64,000 bases of DNA from Gambelia wislizenii (Eukaryota; Chordata; Lepidosauria; Squamata; Crotaphytidae). Shown here in pieces: positions 9,811 to 20,153 of the stretch (position 1 is its first letter; each line of letters starts with the position of its first letter). The translations under genes and the position numbers were made by a program. Below the pieces are notes generated by a model. The model worked only from the letters and a program-made list of their open reading frames with translations. It ran no database searches and had not been told where the DNA came from. The stretch is from contig JAUMIR010000014.1 in NCBI GenBank assembly GCA_030847615.1, positions 16,468,501 through 16,532,500 of the forward strand. Direction: 5' to 3'.

Positions 9811-10504
9811 GTTGAGGAGGAGAACTCTCCTCCTGTAGAGCCAATGGTCGTGGATGGTGGGGATTAGAGTCCAACAATATTTGGAAGGCCATATATCATT
9901 TGGAGGGTGGGTGGTGGGTTTTAGAAAATTCTTGGTATCTTCTGGTTCCTCTCTTGGATCCTCCGCTCATGTTACATTCTCCACACCATCTGCTCTGCAT
10001 GGCTTCAGACTTGTGCATAATTCACTAGTGCTGAGTGGTGGAGTCCTCCCAGGCCATTGTCAGCTATTCATGAAGGAAGTTACCTCTGAGGCACCCAGAT
10101 CTGGTGACTGGGTAATGCAACACCCTTCCTGGCTGACTTCTGCTCTTTTGTCCTTTTGCCCTTTTGTTCCTTTCTGCCTCCTGAGTTAAGCAAGGGAGCA
10201 GCTGAAAAGGCACAGAGCTGGTGCAAGGGAGGGGGATTGATTGTTCCTGTGCAACAGCTGCGAGGCAGGATGGGGTGGGTGTTGGCTGCAAGGCTTGAAA
10301 TCCTTGGGTAATTTGGAAGAAAAGACAAGTAAAAAATGTGCGCTAAAATCCAGGCTCCGGTTCTGGGTGGCCAAATTTGCAATTGACTGGGACAGGCTTC
10401 TCTCAGCCTCTTGTGGCTGGGCTGGCTGGGGATGATAGGAGCTGTGGTTACTATTTGCAGTAGAGTGAGGCGGGCTTCTCTCAACCTCCTTTGCCTGGGC
10501 TGGT
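9811..10504. other. No gene; short tandem duplication near the end
   Basis: Two diverged copies about 78 bp apart (GGCTTCTCTCAGCCTC at 10395, GGCTTCTCTCAACCTC at 10473) share GGCTGG and TTGGGGAT words. The proline-rich open frames on the minus strand are compositional. Confidence 0.35.
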
Positions 10505-10992
10505 TGGGGATTATAGGAACTGTCAGTTGGTTTATCCTTCAAAACCCACATTACTTTGGCAACCTGGGCAAATTCAGCAACATTTAATCTTCAGTGACCT
10601 AGGACTTTATCACACTACACTGTTATAGTGCTATTATTCCACTTTAACTGCTATGGCTGCCTCCTGTAGAATTATGGGCTTTGTAGTTTAATGAGGCCTC
10701 AGAGTTCCCTGGTTGAGAGTTCTAAATGCCCCTCTCTAAACTGCAAATCCCAGGATTCCACAGGAAGCAGCCATAGCAATTAAAGTGGAATAATAGCGCT
10801 ATAACAGGCATGTGATAATCTCTGTTCTCCCATTGTTGGTGCTTCAGTCCGCTTCCAAGTTTGAGCAAACAATATTCTTGCTGTTTTTGTCTTATATTGA
10901 AGAAGTAGTCCATACTTACTATCTAATTCTTTGTCCATAATTCCCAACAAAAACATTTCTGGCATGCCTTGGGTGCTTCCAATGCACATCAG
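10505..10992 (-). pseudogene. L1 ORF2 C-terminal fragment (antisense), split by a MITE
   Basis: The minus-strand translation from about 10990 gives KTKTARILFAQTWKRTEAPTM. After the insertion at 10602-10823 it continues LNVAEFAQVAKVMWVLKDK. This matches the C-terminal region of the intact L1 ORF2 in this window (about residues 1180-1230). It is a 5'-truncated copy. Confidence 0.65.
10602..10823. mobile_element. Foldback MITE inserted in an L1 remnant
   Basis: GGACTTTATCACAC at the left pairs with GTGATAATCTC at the right. The next 40 bases (GCTATTATTCCACTTTAA / TTAAAGTGGAATAATAGC) also pair. No clear target duplication is left. Confidence 0.75.
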
Positions 10993-11363
10993 GTGCATTG
11001 ATTAGCACATCTCACTTCCGGTTGGACATGGTGTTGTCACAATCGTGTCTCCCCTGCAAGCTCCTGAAGGACACAATCACCAGTCACAGAAGACGGCAAT
11101 CCAGGGACAGCAGGGTTTGGAGAAAATTGCCCCCTGGATACAGGAAACTCAGAGGAGGCTTGTGGAGGTCCAGACACCTGTCCTTTAGGGACGTGGTGAT
11201 AGACCTGAGTGAGTAAAAGAAAAGTTTTTTTTTCTTCTGCTATAAATAACTTGTCTGAGCTGCGTAGGGAATGTACAGTGATGCAAATAGGTTATTGTAA
11301 TGAGTGATAGCAAAAGCAAAAAACAAAAATAAAAAAACCAACAACCTGTATTCTCACCTTTGC
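10993..11363. other. No gene recognised
   Basis: No known repeat motif is seen. CACTTCCGGTTGGACATGG near 11010 is faintly like the start of an L1 5' UTR, but the rest does not support this. Confidence 0.3.
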
Positions 11364-11700
11364 GCTTGCTTGCTAAGATGAAAATCCAACATGGCGACAG
11401 TGGGTGCTTGCCTTGTTAGCAAGCCCTGTGTTAATCCAGCCAATCAGATTTGCACTTCCTCTCGTATGGGCAAGCAAATCAAATCGACTTGCTTCTCCTA
11501 ACAATCTGGAATGCACACAGCCATCACTGTTGTTTAAAAAAATATGGGAAAAGTTGAGAGGCTTTTTCTGGCAAGGTTTGGTGAATATGGTGAAATCACA
11601 CAGAATGCCATTCGGACAGGTAGGATTCTCATGGCATTCTGTGAGGAGTTTTTTCACCATTTGGACAAACCCCTTCTCAGCGCAAAGCACGTGGTCTCCT
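11364..11700 (+). mobile_element. Harbinger-like DNA transposon fragment
   Basis: AATCCAACATGGCGACA, CCAGCCAATCAGATTTGC and an end CACCATTTGGACAAACCCC are shared with the copies at 3300, 20154 and 62267. The left end is missing. Confidence 0.6.
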
Positions 11701-11769
11701 GCTGACCTACAGTCTTTGTCCAGAGGCAGGAAGAAAGAAGCAAAGCCAATCAGCAAAGAGTTCAAGTAG

Positions 11770-12064
11770 GAAACTGAAAAGCTGGAACATGTCCAAAGAA
11801 AGGGTGACCACACTGATCAAAGGTCTGGAACGCAAGCTTTATGAAGAACGACTAAGGAAGCCTGGGTATGTTTAGCATGGAGAAGAGAAGACAGAGAGAT
11901 TACATGATAGCCATCTTTAGATATCTGAAGGGGTGTCCTGTAGAAGGTGGAACAAACTTGTTTTTTGCTCCTCCGGAGATTAGAACATGAGCCAGGTTTC
12001 AAATTACAAGATAAGAAATTCCACCTAAACATTAGGAAGAAATTCTTCACTGTAAGAACTTTTT
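11770..12064 (+). mobile_element. Old CR1, left part of a copy split by two insertions
   Basis: CR1 ORF2 C-terminal words (GAAAAGCTGGAACATGTCC to AACATTAGGAAGAAATTC) are present with many changes. It ends in the direct repeat TGTAAGAACTTTTT (12051-12064), which recurs at 13086 where the CR1 resumes. Confidence 0.8.
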
Positions 12065-12376
12065 AAAACTTCCAAGGAATGATGTGGAGTTTGATGTTTT
12101 ATATATAATTCATAATTTATATATCTGTTTGTTTACTTGTTTGTATAAGTATGTTTGAGTGTACATTTTTAATTTGTTGAATAAAAATTATAAACACACA
12201 CACACACACACACATAAAACAAAGCTTTTATAATATAAAACAATATACCTGTACATAGGAAAAACTCTACATACTAAAAAAACCAAACCAACCAACCAAT
12301 AAATTAACTACAAACACACAGGGTATATATGACTAGCTAAGAATACAGTTAGCTTGTATCCCATCCTTCTAAATTA

Positions 12377-12704
12377 CAGTTGTCCCTCCATATCCACGGA
12401 TTTGGTATATACGGATTTAAGTATTCACGGCTTAAAAATATTCTTTTTTAAAAAAATAATAATCCAAAAAGTAAACCTTGATTTTGCCATCTTATATAAG
12501 GGACACCATTTTGCTATGCCATTGCATGTAATGGGACTTGAGTACTCACGGATTTTCATAGAATCATAGAGTTGGAAGAGACCTCAAGGGCCATCCAGTC
12601 CAACCCCCTGCCATACAGGAATACACAGCCCCTTGCCATGCAGGAATTTTGGTATCCACGGGGGGTCCTGGAACCAAACCCCAGTGAATATGAAGGGACA
12701 CCTG
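12377..12704 (+). mobile_element. Tigger-like MITE with TA target duplication
   Basis: It begins CAGTTGTCCCTCCATATCC and ends GAAGGGACACCTG, flanked by TA (12375-12376, 12705-12706). The same family lies at 19211-19436 and 51661-51890. It is itself interrupted by a CR1 fragment at 12557-12646. Confidence 0.85.
12557..12646 (-). mobile_element. CR1 3' tail inserted in the Tigger-like element
   Basis: The CR1 tail is read in reverse (CATAGAATCATAGAG, GGAAGAGACCTCAAGGGCC). ATTTT is present at both junctions (12552-12556, 12646-12650), giving a 5-bp duplication. Removing the insert restores the Tigger words GGATTTTGGTATCC. Confidence 0.85.
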
Positions 12705-13085
12705 TACTCAAAATCTACCTATACAATTTGCAACTAATACATCTACAACCAAACCTTCTCTTCTACTTATTAATATTTCTTGTTATCCATCAAATCTCAA
12801 TATTACCTCTAAACCCCAATTATTTCTCCTATATTCAATAACTGCTCTCCATGCTTCTTTAAACTTATCTACAGTTTTTCTCCCCTCTAATTAACATGGT
12901 CAGTTTGTCCATTCCCACTAAATCATGTAGTTATATCAAGAACTCCTTCCATGTGGGCACCACCTATCCTTCCATTTCTGCGCATGCAACAAGGTTGCTG
13001 CAATGATTGTGTATTGTAGAATTCTTCCATTTTTCTTCTCCACTTCTTCATCCAAAAGTCCCAATAAACAAAGTTTGGGCTTGAT

Positions 13086-13247
13086 TGTAAGAACTTTTTG
13101 AGAATGGAATAGGTTGCCTCAGAGAGTGGTGAACTGGAGGTCTTTAAGCAGAGTTTGGATGGGCATCTTTCAGGAGTGGTGGTGTTGTGTATTTCTGTAT
13201 GGCAGGGGGTTGGACTAGACGGCCCTTGCAGTCCCTTCCAACTCTAA
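13086..13247 (+). mobile_element. Old CR1, right part, ending at a second insertion
   Basis: It resumes at TGTAAGAACTTTTTGAG and runs through TGGAATAGGTTGCC, GGTCTTTAAGCAGAG and the tail GGTTGGACTAGACGGCC. The tail is cut by a DNA transposon at 13248 and its last bases reappear at about 13824-13842 (CTATGATTCTA). Confidence 0.8.
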
Positions 13248-13820
13248 GGAGATTATCAGATGCTGCTAATGTGACGCCATAATGATGCTAGTGGAACGCA
13301 AACGGACGCCAATATCATTATGTTATTATTATTTTTTTATTGATGGGCTGAGCCATCAATAGATCACCCATTGCAATTTGGTGCCAGCAATGCTGGCATG
13401 TAAAACTTTAGACTATTTAATTCTTGTGAATGCAGTGTAAATGGGTAGTCCTGCCAGAACACTTCTGGGTGAGATTGCGATATCCACGTAAGTAAGTGAC
13501 ACATTTTTTATGACCCTCCATGAGTTAGTTGTAAGTGTGGGGTTTTGTTTGTTTGTTTGTTTTTTGTTTTTGCTTGGTGAAACTTTTTTTGGTATTATTT
13601 GACTTTTTATTTTTGAATTTCCCATGCTTGTGTCCTCTCGCAAGAACGGGTGGGATTTCTGTCCAGGAAGTGAACAGAGATCACTTGCCCCCTCATACCT
13701 GGGCTGCCTGTCGATGGGAGAGAAAGTAGGTGTGATGGGGAGGGTTATTGTGCCAGGACAGGGGTTGGATTGGAGATTGTGGGACAGGAACCCTTTTTTC
13801 ATTCCTGTCTGATCATCTCC
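13248..13820 (-). mobile_element. Non-autonomous DNA transposon (TTATCAGA-end family)
   Basis: The ends GGAGATTATCAGA and TCTGATCATCTCC are inverted repeats. TAA (13245-13247) and TAC (13821-13823) flank it as a nearly matching 3-bp duplication. Internal order is reversed relative to the copies at 19488 and 50237. Confidence 0.8.
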
Positions 13821-13842
13821 TACCATGCTATGATTCTAAAAG

Positions 13843-14822
13843 ACTGATCTGGTGAAAAATTGTAAATAGGATTACAGGTTGAAAAATTAGTGTTACAGAC
13901 AGGGGCAGTGGGTGGCTTCGAAACCAGGATTAGGGATTCCATTCTGGTTTTTATTACAGACTGTAAAGGAACTGTGCAAGGTGCTGGAAAACCCTCCCTG
14001 TAGGTTCAGCACTTTGGATAGCTCTGTAAAGCTCTGTAAAGTCTGAAATAAAACTTGGAGTGGATTCATTGCATTGCTGACATGGACATCTCTAGTCCCC
14101 GCTGGTTCAGTTGAATCACTTAGTCACTTAGGAAAAACAATGACTCATTCTCCTGTTTTGCAAGCATTCGCCCCTTTCATTCAATGGCAACCTGGATCCA
14201 TGTGTGCTTGACGTCTGTTGGAGGCTGACGTGCCAACATGGCCAAGTAACCCGAGGATCTGCCTCCTTTCTCAAGTTCAGCAGGCATTCATTTTTAAAAA
14301 GAGATCTCTGCATTAATGTTTAATGGAAAGTATTAGCAACAGAGCTGTAGGTAACATTTGGCAGGCATCGCTTTTGATACGATAGAGACGTGGACCAAAA
14401 AAACAAACAACTCCACACAACCCTGAACATCTTTACAAAAGCCATCAGAAAAGGGGAGGGGGAATTGCCTTCATTAAGGGTGTCAAACAGTGAGATAATG
14501 GCTATGGATTAATCACCTGCCTCTTAACAGAATAAATCTGATTGCTTAATTTGAAAGATCTGCATATATCCAAAACACTTCTTTGTGATCCTAGAGAATG
14601 GGTCATTTACAACAGAAAAAGGAAAGCTACGACCCACTTTTAGGATGAAAACCTGCCTTCCATTTCTTTTATTTTCCATCCCACCATGTAAGAGGACCAC
14701 ATGAGAAATGGAAAAAGTTCAGAAATAAATGAAAAGGCTGCTAGCTTTCATCCACACTGATTGATACAGGTAACTGAAGATCAGTCAACTGGAGCTTTGA
14801 TTGATAAACCGGGTAACCCTAT
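13843..14822. other. No gene; foldback-like repeat, then a non-repetitive stretch
   Basis: About 13905-14065 shares words (GGAACTGTGCAAGGTGCTG, GTTCAGCAC) with 25110-25260 and 34520-34665. From about 14115 to 14630 the sequence is non-repetitive and rich in TAAT-type words, a candidate conserved non-coding element. No exon is evident. Confidence 0.4.
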
Positions 14823-15029
14823 TAGTATTTGTTGCTGTTGTTTGCAATCAAGACAACTTCGACTTCTGGTGACCCTGTGAGGAGAGACCTCCAAAAGCCC
14901 CCCGTCCTCAACTACCTTGCTTAGGTCTTGCAAACTCAGGGCAGCCTTCGCTTCCTTGATGGAATCAACCCACCTGTAGTGCATTCTCTCTCTTTTTCTA
15001 CTGCCTTGCACTTTGCCAAGCATGATCAA
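14823..15029 (-). pseudogene. RTE-BovB-like LINE C-terminus and 3' end (antisense)
   Basis: The minus strand reads IMLGKVQGSRKRERMHYRW, then LQDLSKVVEDGG, SPHRVTRSRS and a (GTT)n-type tail. This is the last part of the BovB polyprotein and its 3' end. A plus-strand CR1 follows at once. Confidence 0.75.
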
Positions 15030-15764
15030 TTTAGGATATTACACTTGGGCATTAAAAATGAAATGCACAGATATAGAATGGGTGACACCTGGCTTGATGG
15101 CAGTACATGAGAAAGGGATCTAAGAGTCTTAGTGGACCACAAGCTGAACATGAGTCAGCAGTGTGATACAGCAGCTAAAAAAGCCAATGCAATTCTAGGA
15201 TGCATTAACAGGAGTATAGTGTCTAGATCAAGAGAAGTTCTAGTGCCACCCTATTCAGCTTTGGTCAGACCTCACCTGGAGTACTGTGTTCAGTTCTGGG
15301 CACCATAATTCAAAGCTGGAATGTGTCCAGAGGAGGGTGACCAGGATGGTGGGAGGTCTGGAAGCCATGCCCTGTGAGGAGTGGCTTAGGGAGCGTGACA
15401 TGTTTAGTTTGGAGAAGAGAACGTTGAGAGGTGACATGATAGCCGTGTTTAAATATTTGAAGGGGTGTCACACTGAGGATGGAGCAAGCTTGTTTTCTGC
15501 TGCTCCAGAGACTAGGACATGGAGCAATGGGTTCAAACTACAGGAAGAGGGATTCCACCTCAACATTAGGAAGAACTTTCTGACAGTAAGAGCTGTTCAG
15601 AAATGGAATACACTGCCTGGGAGTGTGGTGGAGTCTCCTTTGGAGGTTTTTAAACAGAGGCTGGATGGCCATCTGTTGCGAATGATTTGACTATGTATTC
15701 CTGCATGGCAGGAGGTTGGACTGGAAGGCCTTTTGGTCTCTTCCAACTCTATGATTTTATGATC
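15030..15764 (+). mobile_element. CR1 3' half, older subfamily
   Basis: From HLGIKNEMHRYRMGDTWLDG through [32 protein letters not shown] and ETRTWSNGFKLQEEGF to the tail TCCAACTCTATGATTTTATG. The last 134 codons are open (15286-15690) and the upstream part has stops. Confidence 0.85.
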
Positions 15765-15909
15765 TTTTCCCCTGAGTCACATCATCTGTCAAAACAATGT
15801 CTGGGCAATTGGGTGAAAGGCTAGTTACTACATAGCTGATAGCGGAGGCACAGCACAGTCAAGCTAATTACTGGCAAAGGAATCAAGCCAGCATGATGTC
15901 AGACACTTA

Positions 15910-16847
15910 GAACATTATCAGACAGGAACACACAAATGTTCCTGTCCTACTACAAAAAAACCCCTGTCCCTTTACTGGCACAATAACCAAAGGTATTAGA
16001 TCTACCTTGAGTAGCATCAACAGACAGCCCAGACATGAATGGAGCTCTAACGGAGCTCCATTCACTTCCTGATTTGAAATCTCACCAATTCTCACGAGAA
16101 GATGTGGGCGTGGCAAAAAAAATTATAAAAGAAAAATACACACAAAAAAGGACACATAAGCTCAGAAACACACTTTACACAGTACAAGTAAGCTGCAGAG
16201 GTTCATAAAAAGAGAATAGCCTACATAGGAGATTTTCAGATGGCTAAAATCAGCCTCTTGCCGTGCAAGCAACCTCCGGAGCAGTAATGAGGCTGCTGCG
16301 CAGCAAGGGTCCATTTGGATGACGCCGTTTCTCTCTCAGCATCGTCCGTGACTCTTGCGGCCAGCACTGGAGGCAGCCGCGTTGTTTTTTACTCACGGAC
16401 AACTTCCATGAGTAAAAAACAGCGCAGCCGCCTCCAATGTTGGAAGCAAGAGTCACGGACGATGCCGAGAGAGAAACGGCGTCGTCCAAAATGGACCCTT
16501 GCCGCGCAGCAGCCTCATTACTGCTCCGGAGGCTGCTTGCATGGCAAGAGGCTGATTTTAGCTGTCTGAAAATCTCCTTGGTTTTCATGATCTTACCCGG
16601 AAATATTCCAGCAGGACCGCCCATTGAGGCTGCATTCACGGGGGACAATTGTGGAAGCCTTCAGACACCGGCAATGCAGGCACCAAAACAGAACTGGGGG
16701 ATCTATTGACAGCTCACCCCATCAATGAAAAGAAATGCCAGAATAATGACAGCAGAATGCAAAAGGATAACATCATGTGATAGTGGTGTCCTTTTGTGTT
16801 CCGCTGGCATCACTATCGCGCCACATTTGCTGCATCTGATAATCTCC
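15910..16847 (+). mobile_element. DNA transposon (TTATCAGA-end family) with TTA target duplication, split by a foldback MITE
   Basis: The left end GAACATTATCAGACAGG and the right end GCATCTGATAATCTCC are flanked by TTA (15907-15909, 16848-16850). Internal words (CATTCACTTCCTGATTTGAA, GAGGTTCATAAAAAGAG, CTTACCCGGAA) match the other copies. Without the 350-bp foldback at 16228-16577 it is about 588 bp, the usual size here. Confidence 0.85.
16228..16577. mobile_element. Long foldback MITE nested in a DNA transposon
   Basis: GGAGATTTTCAGATGG pairs with the right end GCTGTCTGAAAATCTCC. Arms of about 170 bp pair almost throughout (TCCGGAGCAGTAATGAGG / CCTCATTACTGCTCCGGA), meeting near 16400. Sister elements are at 6122, 51196 and 57995. 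The target duplication is not clear (ATA against TTG). Confidence 0.85.
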
Positions 16848-16850
16848 TTA

Positions 16851-17365
16851 CTTTACTAGCAAGCAAAACACACATCCACGAGCAAAGTCCAATATACAAG
16901 GTCCAGGTCCAGCAAATATAGTTCAGGGTAGTCCGGCAGAATCCAGGTCAAGCAAACAGAGTCTAGAGTCAACAAACACAGTCCATCAAACAAAGCAAGC
17001 AGGAACATGACGGGTAATCAGGTAGGTCAGATAATCTCCAAGAACCCCTGGAGGGCAGTGCTGAGTATTTATAGAACAGCAACTAACACAGCTGCTGCTT
17101 AACTAATTGCTGCTTCCTATAAGTATGCTGAGACTGCACCAACCCCTCCTTTTGTAGTCTCTGTGTTGTGAAGGTAGGTATAGGTAAGTTGTCCTCTGTA
17201 TGTGACGGGGTAGGACCCTTTGCCAGAACTGGTACTGCACTACTATCTGTGTCTAAGGCTTGTGGCTCTGGAATTTCCTCCTGCTCTCGTTCAGCAGGTC
17301 CTGGCATGTCAACTGCTTCCGTCTCTGAGTCAGAGTCCATTTCCAAGTCCTGGAAGCAGGGCATG
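16851..17365 (-). other. Possible retroelement remnant: AGTCCA-rich tract and acidic open frame
   Basis: 16860-17000 is a degenerate run of GTCCA/AGTCC words like that at 48540-48720. On the minus strand 17364-17083 is open for 93 codons with acidic words (DLEMDSDSETEAVDMPG, REQEEIPEPQALDTDSS). A similar acidic frame remnant is at about 52742-52860. I do not recognise a family, and a host exon is unlikely. Confidence 0.35.
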
Positions 17366-17412
17366 ACATCACATCATGATATGTCCAAAGTATGACAGCC
17401 TCCCTTTAGTCA
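17366..17412 (-). mobile_element. RTE-BovB-like fragment, part 1 of a split copy
   Basis: ATGTCCAAAGTATGACAGCC is the reverse of the BovB stretch encoding RLSYFGH. The copy continues at 17803 beyond a CR1. Confidence 0.6.
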
Positions 17413-17802
17413 CAGGGTTCTGTCCTGGGCCCAGTGCTATTCAACATCTTTATCAATGACTTGGATGAGGGAATAGAGGGTATGCTCATCGAGTTTGCAG
17501 ATAACACCAAATTTGGAGGGGTAGCTAATACCCCCGAGGACAGGATCAGAATCCAAAATGACCTGAACAGATTAGAAAGCTGGGCCAAAACTAACAAAAT
17601 GAATCTCAACAGGGAGAAATATAGGATACTACACTTGGGCACTAAAAATGAAGTGTACAGATATAGGATGAGTGATACATGGCTTGAGGCCATACATGTG
17701 AGAAGGATCAAGGAGTCTTAGTGGACCACAAGCTGAACAGGAGTCAGCAGTGTGATGCAGCAGCTAAAAAAGCCAATGCAATACTGTGATTCTATTATTC
17801 TA
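17413..17802 (+). mobile_element. CR1 with internal deletion, inserted in BovB
   Basis: It starts in the RT domain ([19 protein letters not shown]) and runs through FADN (the decayed FADD box), LNRLESWAKTNKMN and HLGTKNE. From KKANAI it jumps directly to the tail GATTCTATTATTCTATG, so about 600 bp of the usual ORF2 end is missing. Confidence 0.85.
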
Positions 17803-17862
17803 TGACCTTAGCATCTAGGGAGAGTTCAGGCCTGACTTGCTCTCAGATCCACCCGTTTATTT
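17803..17862 (-). mobile_element. RTE-BovB-like fragment, part 2
   Basis: CCTTAGCATCTAGGGAGAG and CCTGACTTGCTCTCAGA continue the BovB sequence cut at 17412. Confidence 0.55.
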
Positions 17863-17873
17863 ATTTTTTAACT

Positions 17874-19108
17874 TTTTTTATTATGCACACATTCTCTGGC
17901 TTTTCTTCGCAAATGAAGATTCAGGAAGGATTCATCCCGCACTTTCTGTAAGCGCGCTGATGACTAAAAAGGCCAATCCAAGATAAACAAGTCTGGTTGC
18001 AGAAAGCACAGCAGAAGGTCTCCTTGGGTGATGTTTCCGGGTTGTGATTCTTTCTGTGTTCTCACTTCTCTTCAAGACTTGTGAGTTCTCAAATAAGGCT
18101 GCCGCGTTGTGGATAGTACATCTCCATGCCTCCCAATGTGAGGCCAGGGCGGACCATTGTTGGTGATGAATGTGGCTGAGCGTGAGATGTTGTTTCAGGG
18201 AGTCCTTGTATCGCTTTTTTGGAGCGCCCCTCTTATGCTGACCCGTGGCGAGTTCACCGTAGAGTACTATTTTTGGTAGGCGATGCTCCTCCATCCTAGA
18301 AACGTGCAGCTGTGTTCTCAATATCATGGTCTCAATGCTGGTGATCCCTGCTTGCTCAAGGACAGCAACATTCGTCACATAGTCAGTCCAGTGTATATTT
18401 AGGATTGTGCGTATACAGCACTGATGAAATCGTTTGAGGAGTCGTAAGTGGTGGTGATAGGTGACCCATGTTTCAGATCCATAAAGGAGAATAGACAGTA
18501 CAATGGCTCTATACACACTGATTTTTGTGTTTCACCTCAGGTGTTTATTACTCCAGACTCTTTTGTAAAGTCTTCCAAATGTGCTATATGCCTTTGCTAA
18601 TCTGTGATCGATCTCTTTGTCAATCTTGGCATCTGAGGACATGATGCTTCCCAGATAGGTAAACTGCTGAACGGACTTGAGCACAGATTTGCCAACGGCA
18701 ATGTGGGGATGGTGGTATTCGTCCTGTGGTGCAGGCTGGTAAAGAACTTCCATTTTCTTCAGGTTGACTTCCAGCCCAAACAGCTCTGCAGCTGTTGCAA
18801 AGCAGGATGTTAGGCGCTGCAGAGCTGCTTCTGTGTGGGCAACAAGGGCAGCATCATCAGCGAAGAGCAGCTCACGGACTAGATAGTTTAGAGTCTTAGT
18901 GCGAGCCCTTAGACAGCTTAAGTTAAACAAAATACCATCAGTACGGTAACATATATAGATGCTGTCTTCTTCTTTAAGCCCTGCCGCAGCCCTTCGGAGC
19001 ATCATGCTGAAGAAGATAGTAAATAAAGTTGGAGCAATAACACAACCTTGCTTCATTCCATTAGTTATTAGAAAGGGCTCTGAAAGAGCATCGCCATATC
19101 TGACTTGA
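17874..19108 (-). pseudogene. Zinc-finger-tailed LINE, reverse transcriptase part, copy 1 (antisense)
   Basis: Two open pieces on the minus strand (19155-18532, of which the part before VRYGD is flanking, and 18516-17932) are separated by a stop where relatives read RRSTKINV. In order they show GMKQGCVIAPTLFTIFFSMM, the FADD catalytic box (LLFADDAALVAHTEAAL), FTYLGSIMSSDAKIDKEI, LLYGSETWVTYHHHLRLL and PKIVLYGELATGQHKRGAP. The upstream RT motifs and endonuclease are missing. It is a close relative of 31652-33169. The clade (RTE-like or another) is not settled from sequence alone. Confidence 0.75.
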
Positions 19109-19210
19109 CCTACAAAAACACAGTACAAAAGAAAACATAACACATACCACAACAAATCATAAAAAAACCTACATTACAACAGTTTTCTAAGCTAAAACTA
19201 CATAGAACTA

Positions 19211-19436
19211 CAGTTGGCCCTCTGTATCCATAGATTCTGCAGCCACAGATTTCATCATCCATGGTTTGACAATATTCCCACCCCAACCCCCCAAAAAACA
19301 ACTTTGTTTTTACCATTTTATACAAGGGACACCATTTTACTATAGCATTGCATATAATGGGACTTGAGCATTCACAGATTTTGGTATCCACGGGGGGTCC
19401 TGGAACCAAACCCCAGTGGATACCAAGAGCTCACTG
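19211..19436 (+). mobile_element. Tigger-like MITE with TA target duplication
   Basis: CAGTTGGCCCTCTGTATCC to CCAAGAGCTCACTG, flanked by TA (19209-19210, 19437-19438). The centre GGGACTTGAGCATTCACAG and GGTCCTGGAACCAAACCCC are family hallmarks. Confidence 0.85.
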
Positions 19437-19487
19437 TAGTTAATTTCCTACTTCTCCATTGTTGGTTATATTTGTCAATTAGTCTAA

Positions 19488-20044
19488 GGACTTTATCAGA
19501 CAAGCCTCTAAAAATGTTCTTTTGCCACCATATTTTACCCTGTTTTTGTGCTGGAAAGAGATCCCTTTATATCAATCGCGTGAAAAAGCAGCCCCGTACT
19601 TTTGCGTTGATGGGTGAGTAAGATCTCAGCGGTTCTCATGAGAGGACACAAGTATGCTTAAAAGTTAAAAAAAAGCTAACTTAAAAAACAAAATGAACAC
19701 ACAAGCACTGAAACACAGCTAAAAACTTGCCTGTAACATGGGGAGGTTCATAAAAAGAGCATCCCATGGCTAGTTTTCACGTTCCCACCTGGAAGTCTTC
19801 TGGCGGGGATCACCCATTGATGCTGGAATCGCACCAGCAAAATGGGGTGCAGTTTCACACGCTTGCAATCACAGGGGGGAAACGCCATGGCCAATATATT
19901 GACGGCTTGGCCTGAAAATTAAAAAAAAAAAAAGGTTTATTCTCAATACATGATCACGAAAACCTGACATTGTCTGGTACTGGCGCCCTTTCGTGTTCAT
20001 TAGGTGTGGTTATGACGCCGTATTTGCTGCATCTGATGGACTCG
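19488..20044 (+). mobile_element. DNA transposon (TTATCAGA-end family) with TAA target duplication
   Basis: It begins GGACTTTATCAGACAAGCC and ends GCATCTGATGGACTCG (decayed). TAA lies at 19485-19487 and 20045-20047. Its closest sister is 50237-50814. Confidence 0.85.
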
Positions 20045-20073
20045 TAACTTTCTCTTTCACATTACCTTCTTTG

Positions 20074-20137
20074 TTATTCTACTGTGAAATGCTATTCCCC
20101 CAATTTATTCTACTGTGAAATGCTATTCCCCCAATTT
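20074..20137. repeat. Tandem duplication of about 31 bp
   Basis: TTCTACTGTGAAATGC and TATTCCCCCAATTT occur twice in a row. Confidence 0.7.
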
Positions 20138-20153
20138 TCAAAGCTTAATCTTA

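Larger units (their letters stand above)
12065..13085 (-). mobile_element. About 1 kb insertion in CR1, carrying an antisense L1 3' end
   Basis: The segment is flanked by 14-bp direct repeats TGTAAGAACTTTTT (12051-12064, 13086-13099). Its right part (about 13084-12706, minus strand) encodes TIIAATLLHAQKW- and DKLTMLIRG-like words matching the L1 ORF2 C-terminus. The left part is AT-rich with an (AC)n run (12194-12214). A Tigger-like element sits inside at 12377-12704. Confidence 0.7.

Noticed and set aside
10080..10551. Overlapping minus-strand frames up to 134 codons
   Set aside because: They cover a tandem duplication and an L1 scrap in different frames and show no domain.
16228..16577. 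microRNA-like hairpin
   Set aside because: The long foldback is better explained as a MITE with conserved ends; no mature-miRNA evidence.
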